Source: Anaerolineales bacterium (GTDB lineage Bacteria; Chloroflexota; Anaerolineae; Aggregatilineales; UBA2796). From it: a DNA stretch of 64,000 nt. The notes below the pieces were generated by a model. That model had not been told where the DNA came from and made no database searches. It saw only the letters and a program-made list of their open reading frames with translations. The stretch spans positions 1,488,001-1,552,000 of the forward strand of contig JABTTZ010000001.1 in the NCBI GenBank assembly GCA_015075625.1, written 5' to 3'. Positions 55,769-64,000 of this stretch are shown here, piece after piece (the stretch's first letter is position 1; each line of letters opens with the position of its first letter). Both the position numbers and the translations under genes were made by a program.

Positions 55769-56919
55769 CTACTCCCAAATCACCCCGCAGACGAAGACCA
55801 ACTCCCCATCGACCCACATCCACTCGCCGCCCGTCCCATCGGGGCAGGCTGGCTGTCCGCCGCCGGGGGGAGGGAAGATCGGATGCGGGAGGGCGGTGGG
55901 GGTGGGGGAGGGGACGGCAAATCGGGGGCGCGAACAACTCGTGGTATCGCTGAATCTGTGCCGTAATATAAAGTCGTTCCCGTCTTGTCCCAATCGGCGG
56001 CGTAAATCGGACCCGGCACAATTTGTTCGGCGATCAATGCCCATGTCTGCGTGTCCCACACGCGAATGCGCCCCTCGCGGTTGAAACTGCGCAGGCGCGT
56101 TCCCGTTGAATCAAATGCCAATGCCAAAATAAGTTGACTATAGTCTGCATCCATACCTATTACGTTTGCACTGGACAATACCTGTAGAATCCTATCTGAA
56201 TTTATATCCAAAATCCGTATCATCCCATCAAGATGCCCACTAGCAATAAGGGTTTGGGAAGGATGCCATGAGAGAGCGAAAATTGGTTGAAGATTTTCGT
56301 TTGTGACTGGCGGGATATTTATATATTCAAATGAGGTAGTATCTCTTAATATTACCCTCCCTCCCACTGTTCCTACTGCAATTTGTAACCCACTTGGACT
56401 TGTCTCAAGAGCGAGACCTGGACCACCAATACGTTCAGAGAGGATAGCAGCATCCAAAGGAATGACTCTTAACTCACCACCATCTATCTCTTCTGTACCG
56501 CTTATAATCTTTGTTTCAGTAGAATCCCATGCAATATCGTATATAGCACCTAATTGAGTAGGGGATGTGAGCAATAACTGTCCGGAAGAAACATCATATA
56601 TATATACAATGCTTTCGGCATGTGTAGTTGTTTCATTATATCGAGAACTTCCCACAGCTAAACGGGAATCATCACTATTCCAAGCAAGCACACTTAAATT
56701 TGCTATATGTCCGGTTAAAGTGCGAACTATATTTGTTGTAGACACCTTACGGATTTGAAGTTGATTATTTGATAATGCTGTAGCAACAAATTGCCCTGTG
56801 CTACTGATTTTTATAACAGTAATATAATCAAGAAGTTGCCCTTTTATATGCGCTGTACGTCCATTAAAGGTAAAATGAATAATTATGAATAGAAATAGTG
56901 AGAATAGTTTCTTTTTCAT
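55769..56919 (-). pseudogene. Secreted WD40-like protein with C-terminal tag, paralogue 1, tag out of frame
   Basis: ATG 56919 ('MKKKLFSLFLFIIIHFTFNG'), uninterrupted propeller of about 340 residues ending 'GTDSAIPRVVRAPDLP'. A C-tract follows on the coding strand: five C's here, six in the 10-kb copy. With five, the frame reads 'PSPPPPPPPSRIRSS' and misses the tag, stopping at 55780; one more C would give 'PTALPHPIFPPPGGGQ' and the tag ending at 55769. It is the template that shows how the island split the third paralogue. Confidence 0.82.
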
Positions 56920-56920
56920 T

Positions 56921-58206
56921 TTACCACCCCTGTTCGACAAATAATGTTTTCATCTGGACATCCATCCATTGATACCTAGCATCGCCAGGGCGCTCTGTTA
57001 GTTGAGATGTTGGCGTTTGTGATCCGTTTCCCCATGAGGTATTGAGAAATCCGGGACCGCCCCATATTGGTGAACTGCCTACATCACAGATACTTGCACG
57101 ACTTGGGGAATCTCCTTGTATATTGCGACGATAGACCCAATTCAGAAACATATCGGCTTGTGCTTCTTCGACTCGTTTTACCTTTGCCCCAGGGGTATCG
57201 CTATCATTTGTTGGGGGTTGAATACCTTCTCGCACTAAAAATTGGTAATCAACGGTTGTTGGGTCAATTTGAAACTCAATCAACACAGCATTTTGCTGGA
57301 ATTGAGTAACTTGGCGAACAGTTCCTGTATTAATGCGTGACGGTCCGCTGCCCCACCCACGTTCACCACGCAACCAAAATTGTTGAATAGTTTGACCACT
57401 AGGTATTTCTCCCATAACTCGGTACTCCTCTTTGGAGCAATCTTTGATAATTACCCCACTACTCATCCTATCGACAAAGCGAGGTCTTCCGCCCAAAGAG
57501 GCACGGCTGTCAAAGACATGCCCAAACTCATGAACAATGACATACTCGGTGAAGGGAAGATAGGTTACATTGTCTGGGGCAATGAGGGGCAAGGCACAGG
57601 TGATTGTGGCGGTGTTATTGTCTGTGAAGCAAATCCCCAACGCGGTTCCACCCTTGACCAGTGTGAGTGACCCCATCACAGTTTGGAAGACCTGCGCCTC
57701 TGTCTGTGTCAGGCGGTGTTGGGAGAGACTATGAAGAGCTGGGCAGTCTCGGTCACGGCGCGGTGAATGGCGGCGGTTTCCTCTGGTGACCAAGCGCCTT
57801 GCAGGGCGATTCCATAGGCGGATAAATCCGCTTGTATCGGTGTCACCGTCGGCATGGGCATCGGCGTCGTGACGGGCAAACTCCCGCAGTCCCCGCTGGT
57901 GACCTGCGTGCCGTAGGCATTGTTGAACCATCCACTGTAGAGCGTCCCCTCGTGGACGATTTGGGTGAAGGCTACCGCCGGGTACTGGTTAGCCCGTTGA
58001 TACAGCCCCAGCACAAACCCCGCTGGCACGGCGAACACCCCTGCGCCTGTTTCCGTCGCTGCTTCTTCAGGGGTGTGGTAGACACGGCGCAGATCAGGCG
58101 GTGGTGTGCCGGTCAGCGTCCCTGTCGGCGTGGGCGTGCCGAAGTTCGGCAGGATCAGGACGTGGCAGACTGCTGGGGGGAGGGTTGGGGTGGGGGTGGG
58201 CGTCAT
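56921..58206 (-). pseudogene. HEFGH zinc metalloprotease, paralogue 3, frameshifted
   Basis: From ATG 58206 with the same leader ('VYHTPEEAATETGAGVFAVP') to 'RAVTETA', where a short deletion near 57735 shifts the frame ('QLFIVSP' instead of 'RALHSLSQH'). The rest, including 'YVIVHEFGHVFDS', 'GERGWGSGPSRINTGTVRQV' and 'RVEEAQADMFLNWVYRR', is intact in the other frame to 56921. The middle differs from paralogues 1 and 2 ('DCSKEEYRVMGEIPSGQTIQ'), so it is the more diverged copy. Stop is one base from the next ATG. Confidence 0.8.
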
Positions 58207-58225
58207 GGTTGGTATGGGCGTCGCC

Positions 58226-58322
58226 GTCGGGAGGGGCAGACTCCCGCAGTCCCCGCTAACGATCTGCGGGCAGTGTACACGATCCGCCGTCGGTTATTCT
58301 GGACGCTCCGCCACCGTCCGCC
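58226..58322. repeat. Conserved inter-unit repeat, copy 3
   Basis: Nearly identical to copies 1, 2 and 4; lies between the tagged 363-aa gene and protease paralogue 3. Confidence 0.85.
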
Positions 58323-59414
58323 CTACTCCCACGTGACCCCGCAGACGAAGATCAACTCGCCATCGACCCACATCCATTCGCCGCCCGCTCCGCCGGGGCA
58401 AAGGGGGTCGCCACCACCGCCGAAGGGTGGCGTGGGAGTCCGGGTGGGGGTTGAGGTGGGAGTTGGAGTAGGTATTGGTGTCGCCTTGACAGGGAATGCC
58501 GCAAACTGATTGACAGGTATGCACCCTGTATTGGTGAGATCATTGACTATTTGTTGGATAAGGGTGTCGTCGTTTGCTACTTTATAATTATCCATCAACA
58601 TCATGGTCGATGGTAAAGGAATTGTTTTTATATTCTCATAGTGTAAGATGTCATGGAGTAGGCTAAACCCATCCGTTTCTCGCTCCGAATAAACCCAAAT
58701 ACCAAAATCAGGGATCGTTTGGGTGGGACAAATGGCGCTTCCATTGGGGGTATTATGAGTCACATAAGCGCGATAGGTAATGAGCCAATGGTCATATTCA
58801 AAGACAAGCGAATACAGATCATGCTCAAAGGAGTCGAAACCTACCCCAATCTGACGAGGCAAGCCTGCACGGGCTAGGATATTGGCAGGCAATAAGGGAA
58901 TGAGTTTAGGGCTGAGCAAGGCGTAGGTCATGCTGTGGGTCACGTTTAGTCCAATTGAGTACGCCCGTAATCTCGTCTCTGGCTGTGTATCATCGGAGAA
59001 AATCGCGCCACTATATAAACCAGCCGTATCATTTATCAAAGGGATAAAATTTAAGGCATCAGTTCCACGATTTGTTGAGATTGCGTTACCTGCTTTTCCT
59101 GTAATGGGGTCTACTATATCTAAACTGATTTGCCGAAGATTGGATATAGCGTTACGCGTGGATGTTTGGTTAGGGGAAAACCCTAGCCAACAAACAGGTA
59201 AGCAAGTTAGATCCACACGCAAATCTCGCAGTTCGCGCTCCGTTAGTTGCGAGTCGATCTCAGCCACTGTAACCGGATCGTAAGTGGGTGGGGGAAAAAC
59301 ATAGGTAGGCGTTGCATCTTGCGCAATGGCAGTCATTGGCAGTGTTAAAATTATTACACTTCCAGACAATATAATTAGGCAATAGTCGATCACCGATGCC
59401 ATCTTCTTTTTCAT
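58323..59414 (-). CDS. Secreted protein of unknown fold with C-terminal tag
   Basis: 363 aa from ATG 59414, chosen because AGGAGG lies just upstream and overlaps the protease stop (59425). Signal peptide 'MKKKMASVIDYCLIILSGSV' continuing to 'TAIAQ'. The body ('LTERELRDLRVDLTCLPVCW', 'DSFEHDLYSLVFEYDHWLIT', 'LLHDILHYENIKTIPLP') fits no family I recognise; the His/Glu cluster 'SFEHDLYSLVFEYDHW' is notable. A Thr-Pro linker precedes the tag CPGGAGGEWMWVDGEL..FVCGVTWE. The body shares nothing with the WD40 proteins, yet the last 35 residues are nearly the same. Confidence 0.8.
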   Translation of the reverse strand: MKKKMASVIDYCLIILSGSVIILTLPMTAIAQDATPTYVFPPPTYDPVTVAEIDSQLTERELRDLRVDLTCLPVCWLGFSPNQTSTRNAISNLRQISLDIVDPITGKAGNAISTNRGTDALNFIPLINDTAGLYSGAIFSDDTQPETRLRAYSIGLNVTHSMTYALLSPKLIPLLPANILARAGLPRQIGVGFDSFEHDLYSLVFEYDHWLITYRAYVTHNTPNGSAICPTQTIPDFGIWVYSERETDGFSLLHDILHYENIKTIPLPSTMMLMDNYKVANDDTLIQQIVNDLTNTGCIPVNQFAAFPVKATPIPTPTPTSTPTRTPTPPFGGGGDPLCPGGAGGEWMWVDGELIFVCGVTWE

Positions 59415-59424
59415 GCAATTCCTC

Positions 59425-60582
59425 CTAGTCACCTAAGGTAAAGTTTCGTGCTTGCGCTATCCACTCAGCCTTGAGCATTTTTTCAATCCATATGAAGCGC
59501 GTCATCTCTGCTGAATTTGGGTCTTGAGCATTGAAGAAGGACAATACATAATTCATAATCATATCCGCCTCGAATTCTCGAATAACATAGACACCATCAA
59601 TCGCGCACAAATTTTGCTGATAGGTACCACTACCTCGAATGGGATGTTCACGCCAAGGCCACCCATTTTCTCCTGGATCAAAACGTTTTATTCCCTCGCA
59701 ATTTGCACCAGCACCAAAACGATAATCGGTGGCAAAATTGACCCCAGCCGCCGCCCTCGCCACGATCACATGCCCTAACTCGTGAGCGATGGTACATCGC
59801 GTTATGTCGAGAGACCCGGCATTGCTCGTTTCCTTATTTCCACAGCGCTTGTCGGTTCTATCGAAAGCACCCGTTAAGTTGTAGAGAATAATGATGGTTT
59901 CGTTGCGTTGGATAGGCAGCACCTCGGCTGCGGCATTATTGGGGTCACGTTGATCGGTGTAACGAAAGACGGTTCGCCCCCCGAAGACCGCTCGGAAGTT
60001 TTGCCCCGGAGCAATAGGCGTTCCTAAAATCGTTTGATCGTAGTGCTTGACAACGACATAAACCGTTTCAATACGGCTGGGTATATCAACCCGCTGAGGG
60101 TAAGTGGGGTCTCGCCAATAATCATAGTCGCCGTCGGTGGCAGTGTCTTCTAGATAGACGCCATAGATGGTTGCCAATTCTTGGATCATTGAGCCTAGCG
60201 GGTCGCTAAGTGTTGGGGTGGCAGCAGGGATAGCTGTCGCAGTGGGAAGTGCTTGGCAATCATCGCCCTCAGGTAAAATCTTGGCGCCATAGCTGTAATT
60301 GAACCACCCGCTGTAGAGCGTTCCCGCGTACACGATTTGGGTGAAGGCTACCGCCGGGTACTGGTTAGCCCGTTGATACAGCCCCAGCACAAACCCCGCT
60401 GGCACGGTGAACACCCCTTCGCCTGTTTCCGTCGCTGCTTCTTCGGGGGTGTGGTAGACACGGCGCAGATCAGGCGGTGGTGTGCCGGTCAGCACCCCTG
60501 TCGGCGTGGGCGTGCCGAAGTTCGGCAGGATCAGGACGTGGCAGACCGCTGGGGGAGGGTTGGGGTGGGGTGGGCGTCATGG
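59425..60582 (-). CDS. HELGH zinc metalloprotease with leader module; Thr-Pro start out of frame
   Basis: A continuous frame of 356 aa from 60495 ('MLTGTPPPDLRRVYHTPEEA') includes the leader module shared with paralogues 2 and 3 and a different protease core: 'CTIAHELGHVIVARAAAG' and 'YVIREFEADMIMNYVL'. The upstream Thr-Pro start (from ATG 60579) is out of frame, because two G-tracts at 60551-60570 are each one base shorter than at 58.2 kb. So either a later start is used or the N-terminus is switched off. The protein core is intact. Stop overlaps the ribosome site of the tagged gene at 59414. Confidence 0.7.
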
Positions 60583-60599
60583 TTGGTGTCGGCGTCGGC

Positions 60600-60695
60600 G
60601 TCGGGACGGGCAGACTCCCGCAGTCCCCGCTAACGATCTGCGGGCAGTGTACACGATCCGCCGTCGGTTATTCTGGACGCTCCGCCACCGTCCGC
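60600..60695. repeat. Conserved inter-unit repeat, copy 4
   Basis: Nearly identical to copies 1-3, with one C fewer near 60694 (ccgcctactcc against ccgccctactcc). Confidence 0.85.
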
Positions 60696-61253
60696 CTACT
60701 CCCAACTCACCCCGCAAACAAAGACCAACTCGCCATCGACCCACATCCACTCGCCGCCACCGCCGGGGCAGACGGGAGGAAAGCCAGTAGGGTAGGGGAT
60801 AATTGCGGGGAAGGGCGTTGCCGTCGGGGTGGGAGTCCATGTGGGAGTTGCCGTTAAGGTTTTCGATGGGCTTGGCGTTGGGGTTGCTGTGAGGGCGAGT
60901 GCCGTTTGTGTCTTGAAGTAATCTTGTGTCTCACGTGCGTCGTGGGTAGCCCAAGAGCGTGTAGCAGACCAATACGCAGTCTTCTGAAAGTGATCCGCAG
61001 TTAAATGATCTGCTAAACTAGGCGTATCTCGAGGAGGTAATGTTGGGGCAGGTGTACCTACAATTGAATAATACACTGTTACAGTAAGTAGTAAATTATA
61101 CCTAGTCGGTTCAATGGTATCAGTTACCTCTCCGTGTGATAAAAAGGAGTTAATAGATATCTTTTGTTGATTTAACCAGATAACGATCAACAAAAGTGTA
61201 GTAAGACATCCCATGAATAGCCACGTAGCGACTGTTGATTTTATTTTTATCAC
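60696..61253 (-). CDS. Membrane-anchored Thr-Pro-rich protein with C-terminal tag
   Basis: 185 aa from GTG 61253, selected because AGGAG precedes it by 7 nt and the upstream frame has no better start. One N-terminal membrane helix ('WLFMGCLTTLLLIVIWL'), an outside part of about 80 residues ('LLLTVTVYYSIVGTPAPTLP', 'DHFQKTAYWSATRSWATHD'), a Thr-Pro linker ('ALTATPTPSPSKTLTATPTW') and the tag CPGGGGEWMWVDGEL..FVCGVSWE. It follows the metzincin gene directly, as the other tagged genes follow their proteases. No known domain. Confidence 0.75.
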   Translation of the reverse strand: MIKIKSTVATWLFMGCLTTLLLIVIWLNQQKISINSFLSHGEVTDTIEPTRYNLLLTVTVYYSIVGTPAPTLPPRDTPSLADHLTADHFQKTAYWSATRSWATHDARETQDYFKTQTALALTATPTPSPSKTLTATPTWTPTPTATPFPAIIPYPTGFPPVCPGGGGEWMWVDGELVFVCGVSWE

Positions 61254-61263
61254 TTCGTTTCTC

Positions 61264-62646
61264 CTACTGGCATATTCCAATTTGAGGAGGGGCTATATTC
61301 TGCCCCATCCGTACAGATATGGTAAATGTTTCTGTTCTTGAATCGTATTGACCAATCTCCACCATAATATCGCCGCTATGATCAACAAAATTCTGATTCT
61401 CAAACCATACTGCCCCTGAGTCATTTGCATTTGTGCGGGAATCTTTTCCATTATTGCAACTATATCGTGTATCAATACCCAAGATGAAGTCCCGTTTATC
61501 AATATCAAGGATACGAATGCGAGATTCGATTGAGGCGGCAGGATTAACACGGTGAATCAAAACGAGGGGACGGTCTTTGATAGGCAAACCGTTATCATAC
61601 TCACGTCCACTTTTTCGGGCTTCAACGGTGTAGTATTCAGCAGTTTGAGGAATATCTATCTTAATCATGTACCGTTCGGTAGGAGCAATTTGGGGATTAT
61701 CGAGAATTTTTAGCGCCACCGTTGTCGTTGTCGGAGAATGAATCGTTTCTACATGAGCAGGGGTAAACCAACCTGACAGATAGCGTTGAGCCGCAATGGC
61801 ATTAACGGGTATGCAAAAAGATTGACTGGCATCTCCCCACTGTCCACATACGATTTCAGTAAATGAACCTCCAGTGCCTGTATAGATTTTGTGTTTTCCA
61901 GAGTCACTGCTCATAACATCCCAAGCTGATCCGTAGGGATCCCCTCGTTGGCGATAATAAGGGTCAACAGAGTGGAACAACCCCAAAAGATGTCCCAATT
62001 CATGAGTTAAGGCGCTTTGTATTGGACGCTCCGGCGATACATCATTGATATAGGCAATGAGAATGGGATCGATGGGTAAGGTCATTGGTAAATAGGGGTG
62101 GTCTATGATGGCTAGACCGGCTGTGTACTTATAGTTTCTTGTAAGGCGATAGTTGAAAACCATCACGATCATCCCTGTGCCGCCCCGTAAATAGGGAGTT
62201 AGATCGACACCTCGAAAGAGTGCGCTAAGAGCGCAGAGATTTGCTGGTACAAACGGGACATCATGTTGTAAGGCAGCATAGGTTGAACCGAGGTCTAGCC
62301 AATATGGGTAAACGGCAACAGAGTGAATGGTGACGTTTCCTTGCGATTGAGCCGACCAAAAGTGGGAGACACCCGGGAATGCAGAAGAAAGGAGATGAGA
62401 GCGATACCAAGCAAAGTCCTCATAGGGTGGAAGAATGGTCGGGAGGGGAAAAGTGGAACTATCTTGGTAGGCACAAAAGAGAACAAGAGCGTCCAGATTT
62501 CGCGCAACAGGAGCGATTGTCGGCAGCGGCGTGGGCGTCGGCGTTGCTTGCGCCTGCGCCGGCACGTACCACGTCGGGGGGACGCCGAGGAACGCCATCC
62601 CCGGATGGGCATCGCACCCCGACCCATCAGCACGGACGAGGATCAC
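61264..62646 (-). CDS. Metzincin-type zinc metalloprotease (M6/M43-like)
   Basis: 460 aa from GTG 62646, no signal peptide seen. The extended zinc site 'THELGHLLGLFHSVD' (HExxHxxGxxH) and Met-turn 'SAWDVMSSD' are definitive for metzincins; 'GVSHFWSAQSQGNVTIHSVA' resembles M6-type propeptide/catalytic starts. The C-terminal 150 residues ('YTVEARKSGREYDNGLPIKD', 'VWFENQNFVDHSGDIMVEIG') look like a beta-rich substrate domain. A Thr-Pro stretch near residue 35 recalls the array's linkers. Stop lies 10 bp from the tagged gene's GTG. Probably extracellular, perhaps via a start upstream that was not identified. Confidence 0.82.
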   Translation of the reverse strand: MILVRADGSGCDAHPGMAFLGVPPTWYVPAQAQATPTPTPLPTIAPVARNLDALVLFCAYQDSSTFPLPTILPPYEDFAWYRSHLLSSAFPGVSHFWSAQSQGNVTIHSVAVYPYWLDLGSTYAALQHDVPFVPANLCALSALFRGVDLTPYLRGGTGMIVMVFNYRLTRNYKYTAGLAIIDHPYLPMTLPIDPILIAYINDVSPERPIQSALTHELGHLLGLFHSVDPYYRQRGDPYGSAWDVMSSDSGKHKIYTGTGGSFTEIVCGQWGDASQSFCIPVNAIAAQRYLSGWFTPAHVETIHSPTTTTVALKILDNPQIAPTERYMIKIDIPQTAEYYTVEARKSGREYDNGLPIKDRPLVLIHRVNPAASIESRIRILDIDKRDFILGIDTRYSCNNGKDSRTNANDSGAVWFENQNFVDHSGDIMVEIGQYDSRTETFTISVRMGQNIAPPQIGICQ

Positions 62647-62678
62647 CGTGCGGGCGTCGTTCGTCGTCTATGGATGGA

Positions 62679-63887
62679 CTACTCCCAAATCACCCCGCAG
62701 ACGAAGACCAACTCGCCATCGACCCACATCCACTCGCCGCCGCCGCCGGGGCAGGCTGGCTGTCCGCCGCCGGGGGGAGTGGTGGGGTTGGGGAAGGGGG
62801 CGAGAGTAGCCGTAGGGGTGGGCGTGGGCGTCTCCGGCAGCCCCTGCAAATCATACAGGTACAGTTCGGCTGAGTTGGATATATACACAAACCATCGCCC
62901 ATCAGGTGAAAATCTCCCCCGACTAACGCTACTGTTGTTGACTTCCGTAGTGAGAAGGGTGGTCGTCTGATTCGCCCAAGTGTAGTGGTAGATGCCTCGG
63001 TTATCGATGAAGATGATGGTCGAGCCGTCCGAGGTCACAAAACGGAAACCCTGTTCGGCTATCCCCAGCGGTTGAGGAAACAAAAAGCTGCCTTCCGGGT
63101 TCAAAGGGGTGTACATCAGCAAATGACTGGCGCCTTCCCCATCATCCTCTCTCACTCGCAGCAGCACCCAACTCCCATCGTCCGAAAAGTCGATGAGTCC
63201 TACAGCGCGATAAGCCACACCAGCGACGGTAGGAAAGGTCATGCGCTCCCACTCAAAGACCAACCCTGAGAGTCCCGCTTCCAATCCGCGCACATAGAAA
63301 AAGATATTCGGCTGGCAGAAGAACCTATCGGCACAAACCAGCATCACAAACGAGCGGCTGTCCTGACTCCAACGCACATCGAAGGTATTCACTTTTCCAA
63401 ACGGATCATAGAGGGGAAATTCTGGCGTGAATGTCGTCTGGGTTTCTCTGTCGGCGACCACCAACCGCCAATACCTATCGGTTTCCGCCACCACCTCTTC
63501 TCCTACATACACCAGATAGCGCCCATCGGGTGAAAGATAGGAGAAGGTATCGGCGGTGCGCACGTAAATCACCTCTTCTGCCGGCGTGATCTGCGACAAG
63601 AATGGATAGGTAGTGCTTTCCGTGAAGATCTCGGTATTAAGGTTGTAATGCGTCCAGAATCTGTTTGAATTGAAAGGGTCTTCTACCTCTGGTGCGCCCA
63701 CCGAATATACAAAGGCGCGGCTATCTCTTGCCCATTCGAAATAGTTTGCCTGAACCCCCGGCGATAACTTTTTCAAGCGCCCCGACTGCCCTTGCACTTG
63801 TGGTAGCGCCCATAACAGGGCGCATCCGAAGCAGGCAATGAGAAGGCTTGTGGCAAGCCGGTTAATCTGGGGTACTCTGCGCGACAT
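62679..63887 (-). CDS. Secreted TolB/WD40-like propeller protein with C-terminal tag
   Basis: 402 aa, ATG 63887. N-terminal signal ('RLATSLLIACFGCALLWALP'); 'LIAC' could serve as a lipobox, but hydrophobicity continues past it, so type I cleavage is as likely. The body is a propeller with repeats such as 'EWARDSRAFVYS', 'VRWSQDSRSFVM', 'DFSDDGSWVLLRV' and 'RFSPDGRWFVYIS', like TolB-type WD40 proteins. The end is a Thr-Pro linker and the tag CPGGGGEWMWVDGEL..FVCGVIWE. First complete unit of the array; the metzincin gene begins 33 bp downstream. Confidence 0.85.
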   Translation of the reverse strand: MSRRVPQINRLATSLLIACFGCALLWALPQVQGQSGRLKKLSPGVQANYFEWARDSRAFVYSVGAPEVEDPFNSNRFWTHYNLNTEIFTESTTYPFLSQITPAEEVIYVRTADTFSYLSPDGRYLVYVGEEVVAETDRYWRLVVADRETQTTFTPEFPLYDPFGKVNTFDVRWSQDSRSFVMLVCADRFFCQPNIFFYVRGLEAGLSGLVFEWERMTFPTVAGVAYRAVGLIDFSDDGSWVLLRVREDDGEGASHLLMYTPLNPEGSFLFPQPLGIAEQGFRFVTSDGSTIIFIDNRGIYHYTWANQTTTLLTTEVNNSSVSRGRFSPDGRWFVYISNSAELYLYDLQGLPETPTPTPTATLAPFPNPTTPPGGGQPACPGGGGEWMWVDGELVFVCGVIWE

Positions 63888-63921
63888 CCTTGCCGTCCTT
63901 TTCTAGACAGTCGTTTCTGAA

Positions 63922-64000
63922 TCATGGTGTTGCGGTGGGTGTTGGTGTTAATGTGGGCGTCGGCGTTAATGTTGGTAGCGGTGACAGGTTAGGCGGGGGA
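63922..64000 (-). CDS. 3' end of another Thr-Pro-rich protein (cut by window)
   Basis: Frame 'PPPNLSPLPTLTPTPTLTPT' ending with TGA at 63922. The composition matches the linkers of the array, but it stops without the tag. Only about 25 codons are inside the window. Confidence 0.55.
   Translation of the reverse strand, partial: PPPNLSPLPTLTPTPTLTPTPTATP

Noticed and set aside
53121-60695. Inter-unit repeats as a CRISPR-like array
   Set aside because: Repeats are 97 bp and more than 2 kb apart with genes between; no spacer-sized intervals and no cas genes.
1-64000. tRNA, rRNA or riboswitch genes
   Set aside because: No cloverleaf-like segments with TTCRANY/T-loop ends, no rRNA-like blocks and no recognisable riboswitch cores were found by eye; a tRNAscan/Infernal run could overturn this.

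Overview
This looks like chromosomal DNA of a filamentous or biofilm-forming member of the Chloroflexota (inference). The signs are a GH31 enzyme of the MYORG type, BTAD-type regulators, long Thr-Pro linkers in secreted proteins, and G-rich dispersed repeats. No rRNA, tRNA, CRISPR array or integrase was seen. Single-base indels are frequent, so real gene decay and consensus error have to be kept apart; internal deletions and C-to-T stop codons cannot be blamed on homopolymer miscalls.

Left flank (1-9.7 kb): ordinary chromosome. It holds a GH42 beta-galactosidase coupled to a GH31 glycosidase, a convergent FAD oxidoreductase and flippase-like membrane protein, a transposase remnant, and an amt-glnK ammonium operon closed by a good terminator.

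Split gene and island (9.8-52.2 kb): the 3' half of a WD40 secreted-protein gene lies at 9.87-10.70 kb and its 5' half at 51.85-52.17 kb. Both are on the minus strand and colinear, and a near-identical uninterrupted paralogue lies at 55.8-56.9 kb. Between them is a 41.1-kb block with a copy of the same IS4/IS701-like element at each outer edge and a third copy inside. It is therefore an IS-bounded island inserted in a surface-protein gene. Its contents are conflict and mobile-element genes: a broken SIR2-domain gene; XPB and Bax1 (DUF790) remnants; a broken SNF2 helicase with an intact SWIM-finger partner; a PIN toxin pair; a run of small genes in short transcription units with palindromic leaders and terminators; an XRE/ImmA-MazF pair; an intact five-gene operon (33.4-41.7 kb); a broken BTAD regulator; and a collapsed class 1 DISARM locus (44.8-50.6 kb) that keeps the order drmD-drmMI-drmB-drmC but has lost drmA and internal segments. 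The five-gene operon (CAAX protease, STAS-GHKL ATPase, STAS-winged helix, helicase with a C-terminal PD-(D/E)XK-like motif, 777-aa unknown protein) is the only large system there without a break. It is the best candidate for an undescribed defence system.

Right flank (52.2-64 kb): an amplified minus-strand array of two-gene units. Each has a zinc-metalloprotease gene followed, within a few bases, by a secreted or membrane protein ending in Thr-Pro linker plus one nearly invariant Cys/Trp-rich C-terminal tag (EWMWVDGEL...FVCGV.WE). The tag sits on at least six proteins with different bodies. About 97 bp between units is nearly identical in four places, and G-tract length changes decide whether the tag or leader is in frame. 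This looks like a rapidly diversifying surface-protein/protease family with a new C-terminal sorting or interaction signal.
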